This document shows positions 53,963 to 64,000 of a stretch of DNA of 64,000 nt, in pieces; the first letter of the stretch is position 1, and the number at the start of each line of letters is the position of its first letter. Under the pieces are notes generated by a model that did not search any database, was not told where the DNA came from, and saw nothing but the letters and a program-made list of their open reading frames with translations. Origin of the DNA: Helicobacter sp. MIT 05-5293 (GTDB lineage Bacteria; Campylobacterota; Campylobacteria; Campylobacterales; Helicobacteraceae); contig NZ_JROZ02000005.1 of assembly GCF_000765665.2 (NCBI RefSeq), positions 49,348-113,347 of the forward strand, in the 5' to 3' direction. The position numbers and the translations under genes are program-made.

Positions 53963-54739
53963 TTAATTTTTATGATTGAAATCTTGCCAAAATCTTTCTC
54001 CACGCTTACCTGAAAAGATCGTAGCCTCATTAACACCTTCTTGTTTTTGATGATAAAGCTCTGCTAAGGTCCCCTCAAAAAGAATATGTTGATCCTGAAG
54101 TAAAATAAAACGATCGACAATGTCTTTAATAGAATCCAAATCATGCGTTACCATAATAATCGTGATTTCTAAAACTTCTTTCAGCTTTTTAATCAATGTA
54201 TCAAATCGCTCCGCACTTTGTAAATCAAGCCCGCTTGTGGGTTCATCTAAAAACAAAATATCCGGGCTTAATGCTAAAGCTCGCGCTAATGAAACGCGTT
54301 TTTTCATTCCACCAGAAAGCTCATAAGGGTATTTATAAGCAACTTCTGAAGATAATCCTACTAAATCCAACCACATTCGCGAGATTCTATCAATCGTATT
54401 TTGGTCATAATCACTTTTTTGTGTGAGCAAAAATCCTACATTGTCTAATACATTCATCGAAGAAAATAACGCTCCAAATTGAAAACACACGCCACAACGA
54501 TCAAGAATCTTATCCCGCTTATGCTCGCCTAATGCCCAAATATCTTGTCCGAAAAAATTAATCACACCTGATTTTGGTTTTTGTAAAAAAAGCATATTCT
54601 TAAGCAATGTGCTTTTACCGCTTCCACTTCCACCGAGAATCCCAAATATTTCACCTTTTTTCACATCAAAGCTAATACCCTTGTGAATAATCACATCACC
54701 ATAAGCCGTGAAAAGGTCGCGCACTTGGACAATACTCAT
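53963..54739 (-). CDS. mlaF: Lipid transporter ATPase MlaF
   Basis: 258 aa. Walker A GGSGSGKSTL (near 34), signature LSGGMKKRVSLARAL, Walker B ILFLDEPTSGLD, and the switch His in VTHDLDS. The GMKKR signature is typical of MlaF rather than other ABC ATPases. It overlaps the mlaE stop by four bases. Confidence 0.9.
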   Translation of the reverse strand: MSIVQVRDLFTAYGDVIIHKGISFDVKKGEIFGILGGSGSGKSTLLKNMLFLQKPKSGVINFFGQDIWALGEHKRDKILDRCGVCFQFGALFSSMNVLDNVGFLLTQKSDYDQNTIDRISRMWLDLVGLSSEVAYKYPYELSGGMKKRVSLARALALSPDILFLDEPTSGLDLQSAERFDTLIKKLKEVLEITIIMVTHDLDSIKDIVDRFILLQDQHILFEGTLAELYHQKQEGVNEATIFSGKRGERFWQDFNHKN

Positions 54740-55848
54740 ACATCAAGCCTTGTAGTAATAATTGAAAAAATCGCATTAATCAAAATCACCCAAAAAATCG
54801 CATTAACGACACTCATAGTCGTAGCAATCCCTACAGATTCTGTATCACCTTTGACATAAAGCCCTCGAAAGCAACCCACCAAAGCAATCGCTGCCCCGAA
54901 AAAAGGAGCTTTTACTACACCTACCCAAAAATTATTAATACCTACATATTCATAAAATCGCTCTAAATATTGCACGAAGTTAATACCTGTCTGCATTTTC
55001 ACAGCCAACATTGCAGCAAACAAACTCACCGCATCAGCTAAAAAAACTAAAAGTGGCATAGCAATCACCAAAGCCAACACACGCGGTAAAACCAAATAAT
55101 CAAAAACACTAAGATTCATTGTTTTGAGCGCATCAGTTTCTTCAGTAAGATTCATCACACCAAGTTGAGCTGAAAAAGCTGAAGAGCTGCGCCCTGCAAT
55201 CACAATCGCAAGGATAAAAGGTCCCATTTCTCGCAACGAAAGCTTTGCGACAATCTCCACACTCATAATCGGCACACCCATTCTCTCAAGCTGTAAAACA
55301 CCTTGTAAAGCAATAGCATAACTCACAATAAAAGCTGTCAATAATGCCACGGGCAAAGCCTTAAAACCTGCTTGATTCATATGATAGAGAATCGAGCTTA
55401 CTTTAATATATTTAGGGTGCAAAAGAGAACGAAAAAAATACGATAAACACATACCACAAAAATAAAGAAAATTCAAAAAACTTTGAAAAAAATCACTCAA
55501 ATAACGCCCGAAAAGTAAAAAAACTGAAGATAAAGAAAAAAGAGAAAAACGCGAAGGTAAAACAGGAGTTTCTAAAGATAAAGACATCTCAAGTGTCGCA
55601 AAAATCTCATCTATTTCAGTATTTGTATGAATAAGCTCATACTGCTTACCTTGTAGCAATTCTTTCAAAAACGCACAAAAAACAAAATCAACCTTACGAA
55701 TTTCAGCAAAATCAACACGAACACGAGAAGCCGATAATATAGCATTTTGAAGAGATAAACGCTCATTTTTAGGCAAAGAAAAATCACATTGTTTCAGAAG
55801 CTTTACTTCTAAAATATCATCAGAAAATCTTGTCTCAAAACACATCAT
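54736..55848 (-). CDS. mlaE: Lipid transporter permease MlaE with N-terminal STAS-like domain
   Basis: 370 aa. The permease part (about 150-370) has the MlaE hallmark GRSSSAFSAQLGVMNLTEE and several helices. The first 100 residues are not membrane-embedded and have a beta-alpha pattern like a STAS/MlaB domain (ILSASRVRVDFAEIRKVDFVF), so MlaB function seems fused to the permease here. First gene of the mla operon, no separate mlaB seen. Confidence 0.87.
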   Translation of the reverse strand: MMCFETRFSDDILEVKLLKQCDFSLPKNERLSLQNAILSASRVRVDFAEIRKVDFVFCAFLKELLQGKQYELIHTNTEIDEIFATLEMSLSLETPVLPSRFSLFSLSSVFLLFGRYLSDFFQSFLNFLYFCGMCLSYFFRSLLHPKYIKVSSILYHMNQAGFKALPVALLTAFIVSYAIALQGVLQLERMGVPIMSVEIVAKLSLREMGPFILAIVIAGRSSSAFSAQLGVMNLTEETDALKTMNLSVFDYLVLPRVLALVIAMPLLVFLADAVSLFAAMLAVKMQTGINFVQYLERFYEYVGINNFWVGVVKAPFFGAAIALVGCFRGLYVKGDTESVGIATTMSVVNAIFWVILINAIFSIITTRLDV

Positions 55849-55973
55849 AAATCCTGCATCTATCCTTCAATTAAATTTAAATCATTATATTAACACATTC
55901 AAACACTTCCAAACAAAACATTCTACCCTAATACATTCAATAGAATAATTACCAAAATATAAGGAAACTTAGA

Positions 55974-56071
55974 TATAATGACAGGGAAAAAGTGTGAAAA
56001 ACGCCTCAAACTTATTCACACATTATAACAAAGCCCTGAGTAGATATAGTAGCAGTTTTCACATTTTCACA
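55974..56071 (+). promoter_or_regulatory. dnaN promoter with DnaA-box-like cluster
   Basis: TATAAT at 55974-55979 is followed by TGTGAAAA (55993-56000), a consensus TTATTCACA (56012-56020), and two TTTTCACA (56056-56063, 56064-56071). All share the TTCACA core. They lie between the -10 and the dnaN ATG, so DnaA could control dnaN or the region could be part of an origin. Confidence 0.5.
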
Positions 56072-56120
56072 ATGCCTACTATATTTTACTAAAATAATAA
56101 TATTAACTAAAGGACTTCCA

Positions 56121-59541
<3,421 letters not shown>

Positions 59542-59555
59542 GAATTTTATAAATT

Positions 59556-59765
59556 TTAAGAATCTTGAGAATCTTTTTCTTCTATCGCCCAGCCTTTAGG
59601 GGTTGGAGAGATTTTATATTGTTCTCCTGAAACAAGATCAATCACATAGCAAGGTGAGCTTTCTAATTGCGCTCTCTCCACGGGAATCACTTTTAAGCGA
59701 TCGCGCACTTCTTGCATATCTTCGCACATTGCGCTAAATCCGCACATCATTAATTTATACCGCAT
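59556..59765 (-). CDS. Small conserved protein of unknown function
   Basis: About 69 aa, starting MRYKLMMCGFSAMC from the ATG at 59765, which has AAGGAG just upstream; an ATG at 59780 lacks one. It contains two Cys near the N-terminus and one in the middle (SSPCYVIDLVSG), and ends acidic. H. pylori also has a small ORF next to gyrB. Function not known to me. Confidence 0.6.
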   Translation of the reverse strand: MRYKLMMCGFSAMCEDMQEVRDRLKVIPVERAQLESSPCYVIDLVSGEQYKISPTPKGWAIEEKDSQDS

Positions 59766-59797
59766 AAATCTCCTTTTCATAGATTCTATTTGTCTGC

Positions 59798-59803
59798 TAT
59801 AAT
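59798..59803 (+). promoter_or_regulatory. -10 element of tal
   Basis: TATAAT preceded by TGC, 41 bases before the tal ATG, in the short gap between diverging genes. Confidence 0.5.
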
Positions 59804-59844
59804 ATGGCTTATTTACTATTTTTGAGCTTAAAAAAGGAGCAAGA

Positions 59845-60819
59845 ATGTCTCAACAATCACATAATTTCAGCCTATGGTGTGATTTTATACAAAAAGAGTT
59901 TTTGGAAAATGAATTTAAATCTTTGCTAGATTCTCAAATCATTAAGGGAGCGACAAGTAATCCTAGCATTTTTGCTCAAGCACTCAAAACTCCCATTTAT
60001 CAGCAGCAGATTCAATCTCTCAAAGGACAAAAAGCAAAAGAGATTTATGAGCATCTCGCACTTTGTGATATTAAACGCGCAGCAGAGATTCTTTTGCCTT
60101 TATGGGAAAGGAATCCCGATAATGGCTATATTAGCATTGAAATTGATCCTTTTTTATGTGATGATGCAGATAAAAGTATTGATGAGGGGATAAGACTTTA
60201 TCAAAGTATTCAAAAGCCTAATGTGATGATAAAAGTCCCCGCGACAAAGGCAGGTTATGAGGTGATGAACGCACTTTATGCAAAAGGGATTAATGTCAAT
60301 GCGACTTTGATTTTCACACTTGAACAAACGCAAAAATGTTTAGAAGCATTCCTTAGCGCATCAAAAAACCATTCACAGCCTCGCGCAGTCATCAGTGTAT
60401 TTGTTTCGCGATTTGATCGTGCAGTAGATTCACTTTTATATGCAAAAGCTCCGCATCTAGGTAGCAAACTTGGTATTATCAATGCAATGGAATGCTATGA
60501 TGCAATCGAGTATCAAGGAGATTTGACAATCCGCACACTTTTTGCTTCGACAGGGGTAAAAGGTGGTGATTTAAAGCCTAGTTATTATATTGATGCGCTT
60601 AAATTCCCTCATAGTGTCAATACCGCACCTCTTGATGCGATTGCTGCATATCAAAGTGAAGAAGCACTTAAAGCTCCTCTTGATAAAAAAGCGCAAGAGG
60701 ATTTTTTCACCGAGATAGAATCTTTTGGGATTAATCGAGATTCTATCGCTTCTACACTTTTAGAAGAAGGATTGAGTGCGTTTAAGCAAAGCTTTGAAGA
60801 GCTTTTAAAGACTTTTTAA
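59845..60819 (+). CDS. tal: Transaldolase
   Basis: Pentose-phosphate enzyme moving a dihydroxyacetone unit between sugar phosphates. 324 aa. TSNPSIFAQAL near the N-terminus and the Schiff-base Lys in VMIKVPATKAG (near residue 132) identify it, with RAVISVFVSRFDRAVDS after. AAAGGAG before the ATG. It belongs to the longer class of transaldolase found in Helicobacter. Converges with the DsbC-like gene. Confidence 0.92.
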   Translation: MSQQSHNFSLWCDFIQKEFLENEFKSLLDSQIIKGATSNPSIFAQALKTPIYQQQIQSLKGQKAKEIYEHLALCDIKRAAEILLPLWERNPDNGYISIEIDPFLCDDADKSIDEGIRLYQSIQKPNVMIKVPATKAGYEVMNALYAKGINVNATLIFTLEQTQKCLEAFLSASKNHSQPRAVISVFVSRFDRAVDSLLYAKAPHLGSKLGIINAMECYDAIEYQGDLTIRTLFASTGVKGGDLKPSYYIDALKFPHSVNTAPLDAIAAYQSEEALKAPLDKKAQEDFFTEIESFGINRDSIASTLLEEGLSAFKQSFEELLKTF

Positions 60820-60822
60820 AAG

Positions 60823-61557
60823 CTATTTCGTGCTTTCATGGATAAAAGGCACACTTTGAATCCCCGCTTCTACAACCTTTTGATTGATATTCATAATCTC
60901 TTTGACATCAATGCCTAAATAACTGCTAGGGATTTTGTAAGAGGGATTATAGACTTCTTTGAGTAAAGCGATTTTCTCTTTATTATCTTTAGAATCAAGT
61001 AATCGATCTTTAATCATACTTGACTTCATCGGTGAATCTTTCCCCACAAAGCCTACAAGTAACATATACACATCAGAATCTTTTAGCCTCTCTTGAATAT
61101 TTGCAAGTTCTTTTTGGCAGCTAGGGCAATTTGGGTCGGAAACAATATAAGTAATCTTTTTAGTATTTTTATTATTTGAAGTTAAAATAATATAATCATC
61201 TTTAGATAATTTTTTAAAGAATGTATCAAGTTTCGCACTATCTGGTTTTTGCGCACTTTGGGATTGTTTGATCGCATTAGCGATGATGCCTTTATCATTT
61301 TCATTATCGGAGAAGAAGACATTAGAAACACCCATGATCACTTTGCCGTCTTTACTTGCAAACAGCGGCACTTGCATTTCACCCGCTTGGATCATCACAA
61401 GTTTGACATCAGGCGTGCTTTGAAGATTCTGAATTTTGAGAATCTTCACATCTTGCTTGGTATTTTTCTTGATGATTTCTTGCAAAGTCTGTTCAAAACT
61501 CGCTGCAAAAGTCAATGAAGCAAGAGCGAAGAGAAGAAAAAAGCCACTTTTTTTCAT
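60823..61557 (-). CDS. Periplasmic thioredoxin-fold protein, DsbC/DsbG-like
   Basis: About 244 aa from the ATG at 61557 (AAAGGAT upstream); the open frame extends further but without a ribosome site. Signal peptide [15 protein letters not shown]. The C-terminal domain has the active site [11 protein letters not shown], with CPSC rather than the CGYC of DsbC. The N-terminal 60 residues may form the dimer domain. Likely disulfide isomerase or reductase; exact role inferred. Confidence 0.72.
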   Translation of the reverse strand: MKKSGFFLLFALASLTFAASFEQTLQEIIKKNTKQDVKILKIQNLQSTPDVKLVMIQAGEMQVPLFASKDGKVIMGVSNVFFSDNENDKGIIANAIKQSQSAQKPDSAKLDTFFKKLSKDDYIILTSNNKNTKKITYIVSDPNCPSCQKELANIQERLKDSDVYMLLVGFVGKDSPMKSSMIKDRLLDSKDNKEKIALLKEVYNPSYKIPSSYLGIDVKEIMNINQKVVEAGIQSVPFIHESTK

Positions 61558-61655
61558 TTTTGATCCTTTTAGTTTGATACTTATTGCGAGTAAGATTCTA
61601 TAATGTTTTAGATAATCTAAAACCACACCCACGCAAAAAACGCAAAAGGTCATCA

Positions 61656-62156
61656 ATGTCTGTTTCTTCTGATACCAATATGCCTAAGATTCTGTGCTCT
61701 TCACATTTTCCTTTTTCTGTGCGTGAAAGTGTGCGTTTTATTCATCGTATTACTTTGGGGCTTGGGTCAAATCAAGGGCAAAGTATGAAAATCTTAGAAT
61801 CTGTCTTTAGGCATATTAGCAAACATTCACAGATGCAGATTCTCTGGAGTTCTCCAATATGGCGCAATCCCCCATTTGGCTACACACAACAAAATGATTT
61901 TTATAATGCCGTGCTTATCATTGCGACAAGTTTGAGTGTGCGTGAAGTGTATGCTCTTATCTTTTATATCGAGCGGCGATTTGGGCGCGGACGCAAGAGG
62001 GCTTTTAAAAATGCTCCGCGCACATTGGATATTGATCTGATTTTTTATGATGAGGTGCGCATCAATGGAGGGGATTTGATAATCCCTCATCGATGTTATG
62101 CGCAAAGGGCTTCGGTGATGCTACCTCTAAGCTTTTGTCCTAGAAATTTGCACTAA
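61656..62156 (+). CDS. folK: Dihydropterin pyrophosphokinase FolK
   Basis: Transfers pyrophosphate to 6-hydroxymethyl-dihydropterin in folate synthesis. About 166 aa from the ATG at 61656 with AAAGG before it; the family core starts at [12 protein letters not shown] (near 33). The motifs [17 protein letters not shown] and [14 protein letters not shown] are diagnostic. About 30 residues precede the core, more than usual, so a later ATG (61680) is possible. Its last 17 bases overlap the convergent receptor gene. Confidence 0.88.
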   Translation: MSVSSDTNMPKILCSSHFPFSVRESVRFIHRITLGLGSNQGQSMKILESVFRHISKHSQMQILWSSPIWRNPPFGYTQQNDFYNAVLIIATSLSVREVYALIFYIERRFGRGRKRAFKNAPRTLDIDLIFYDEVRINGGDLIIPHRCYAQRASVMLPLSFCPRNLH

Positions 62157-64000
62157 AGCTAATCCAATAGTTTCTGCTTGGTAAGATTCTTTGATAGCGG
62201 TTTTGTGCGGAATTTCCACTAATGGCATAATCCATAAAATACACATCAAAGAGATTATTCACCGCAAAGGTGAGCATATAAGTTTTGTTAAACTTATAAG
62301 TTGCGGCAATATCTACTAATTGATAGTCTTTGTAGTATGGTCCTACAGCTTCACGCACATTGGTTCTTGCATTTCCTGCGATTGTTGGTGTTTTAAATTT
62401 CCCACTCCAGCGGATATAAGCATTGAAGTTTTTATAAGTATAGCTTGGCTTAAGAGTAAAAATATGCTTAGGGATAGAGTTGATAGGCTCACCTTTTGAA
62501 GAACCACTGCTAAGATTCTTTGTATAGGTGAATCCATAGCTTGCATCAAGCGCAAATCCATAGAAGGGCTTGACTTTTAGGCTTGCCTCTGCACCGGTTA
62601 CAAGGCTTTTATCGATATTACGATAGGTGGCACACTTCCCTTGACACTCCCCATACCAAGGTATTGACATTCCACTCTCACTACTTAGAGTCTCGATTTG
62701 GTTATTAAAATCGGTGTAATAGCCTGTCAAGATAAACATCGCAGGTTCTGTATCTACGATCGCAGACAGTTCATAATTCCAGCTTTGCTCGGGTTTAAGG
62801 TCTGGATTCCCAATGGTAGTTGTTGCATTACCATTTTTATCTTTTGATTCCCAAGTTTCTTCAGATGATTGTAAAAGTGTGGGGATTAGCATACCACTAG
62901 CCACCCCTGCCTTGAAAGTCAGCCAATCGGTAGGATTATAATTCACATAGAATCGCGGATTAGGAACGGTTACAAAGCGATCACTATAAGTGTAACGCAA
63001 ACCTAGTGTCGCACTCACATAGCGATTGATAAGGTATTCCCCCTCGGCAAAGATAGCAGCTTGATTTTGATTTAAAACTCTGTGTTTATTAGAAAAAGTC
63101 CCTGCTAATTGTTCATAGAGATAATACAACCCGCCATTAAAGATAAGGCTTCCCGCTCCGCCAAAGTCAAAGTCGTTATTATAGACGGATTGTAGTGCGG
63201 CAATTTGATTCGTCCTTTTGCTACTCCAGTCGATATAATCTCCCTTTGTTCCACCAGTATGGATACCACTACTCACTCCATAGTCTCTGTGTGGAGCAAT
63301 GATATTATAGGTGTATTGTGCGTAAGAAGAGAGTTTCCCCCAGCTGTAATTCCCATCGTGATTTAAGACATTATTGACTTTATACATTTCTTGCACACTT
63401 GTGATTGCACTTTGTGAGGTGCTCAAAGAGCCAAATGTCCCGTTATACACTTCAGAATCTAAATAAATATAATCACTCTTCGTGGGTGTGTAGTTGAGCC
63501 GAAATCCTGCATTCCAATTTTGCGAACCAGTGCTAGAGTGCGCGGCATAGGGATTGCCATTACTTGGACCAGTAGGATTTAAAAACGCGTTGGGTTCGTT
63601 ATAGCGGTAAGAACCGCGGAGATTAAGTGAAAGCTTGTCTTTGATAAGTGGTGTATTCACATACGCGTTTGCGCCGTAGTTATTGCCCCATTCATTGTGT
63701 GGCTCAAAAAGTTGCGTATTGAGCTGCACACCCGCGCTTACTTTGCTAAAGTGTTTTTTCGTGATAATATTAATCACCCCTCCCATCGCATCAGAGCCAT
63801 AAATGATAGAGGCAGGACCACGAATGACTTCGATGCGTTCAATCATTTCAGGTGGTGGCATAAAGGAAGTGGCATTCCCCAAACCATTTTGTATGAATCC
63901 TCCCGAGCTATTTTGTCTTTTACCATCAATAAGGATTAGCGTATAAGATGAGCCAAGCCCACGCATCGAAATGGTGTTTTGTCCGGTTTTGTCTTGCTCG
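62140..64000 (-). CDS. TonB-dependent outer-membrane receptor (5' end beyond window)
   Basis: About 619 codons are present; the start lies past the right edge. The end of the plug domain reads SMRGLGSSYTLILIDGKRQ, then IERIEVIRGPASIIYGSDAMGGVINIIT, the conserved plug signature. The 22-strand barrel ends in the usual aromatic C-terminus (YWISFSANF). The CirA/FepA-like plug suggests a catecholate siderophore, haem or colicin-type ligand; the ligand is not known. Iron (Fur) control is likely but its promoter is not in view. Confidence 0.88.
   Translation of the reverse strand, partial: EQDKTGQNTISMRGLGSSYTLILIDGKRQNSSGGFIQNGLGNATSFMPPPEMIERIEVIRGPASIIYGSDAMGGVINIITKKHFSKVSAGVQLNTQLFEPHNEWGNNYGANAYVNTPLIKDKLSLNLRGSYRYNEPNAFLNPTGPSNGNPYAAHSSTGSQNWNAGFRLNYTPTKSDYIYLDSEVYNGTFGSLSTSQSAITSVQEMYKVNNVLNHDGNYSWGKLSSYAQYTYNIIAPHRDYGVSSGIHTGGTKGDYIDWSSKRTNQIAALQSVYNNDFDFGGAGSLIFNGGLYYLYEQLAGTFSNKHRVLNQNQAAIFAEGEYLINRYVSATLGLRYTYSDRFVTVPNPRFYVNYNPTDWLTFKAGVASGMLIPTLLQSSEETWESKDKNGNATTTIGNPDLKPEQSWNYELSAIVDTEPAMFILTGYYTDFNNQIETLSSESGMSIPWYGECQGKCATYRNIDKSLVTGAEASLKVKPFYGFALDASYGFTYTKNLSSGSSKGEPINSIPKHIFTLKPSYTYKNFNAYIRWSGKFKTPTIAGNARTNVREAVGPYYKDYQLVDIAATYKFNKTYMLTFAVNNLFDVYFMDYAISGNSAQNRYQRILPSRNYWISFSANF

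Overview
The window reads as chromosomal DNA of an enterohepatic-type Helicobacter (Campylobacterota). It is AT-rich and has phase-variable poly-G tracts. Its core blocks match known Helicobacter gene orders: rpoN-lptB-tsaE-dnaX-TRIC protein, dnaN-gyrB, dnaA-ruvC and mlaEFD plus a lipoprotein. It also carries an MSHA/Cts-like pilus-secretion cluster of a kind not found in H. pylori. The species cannot be fixed from sequence alone.

Layout. 1-5.6 kb is core: sigma-54 (cut by the left edge), the LPS-export ATPase, tRNA t6A factor TsaE, DNA polymerase III gamma/tau, a TRIC-type membrane protein, and flagellar rod gene flgG behind a clear sigma-54 promoter. 5.7-17.1 kb is a plasmid-like element. 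It has a type IV secretion set (virB11-10-9-8-7-4-3-2 leftward; a secreted unknown, virB5 and virB6 rightward) and a Rep_3-type replication initiator, but no relaxase or VirD4 in view. 17.1-21.1 kb holds a peptidoglycan O-acetylation operon (patA, patB-like, ape1).

21.1-34.3 kb is a defence-like accessory island. From right to left it holds: a PLD-nuclease/SNF2-helicase gene with a 12-G tract just after its start and an in-frame stop codon; a methyltransferase-specificity gene without motif I; a methyltransferase split by another 12-G tract; a small unknown; a membrane protein fused to a GT51 transglycosylase domain; a basic 211-aa unknown; a pentapeptide-like membrane protein; and a lone antitoxin-like ORF. 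Pieces of methyltransferase 3' ends lie directly before several of these genes, which points to repeated cassette exchange.

34.3-64 kb returns to core functions: a glycosyltransferase, lpxD, two dynamin-like GTPases, an MFS transporter, dnaA/ruvC, six MSHA/Cts-like genes joined by short overlaps, a DUF354 protein, thyX, the Mla lipid-transport genes, dnaN and gyrB, transaldolase, a DsbC-like protein, folK, and a TonB-dependent receptor cut by the right edge.

The best candidate for an undescribed system is the phase-variable PLD-helicase plus two-methyltransferase locus (25.9-34.25 kb) with its neighbouring GT51-membrane cassette. As read here the locus is off: both poly-G tracts are out of frame and the helicase has a nonsense codon. 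All statements come from reading the sequence; no searches were run.
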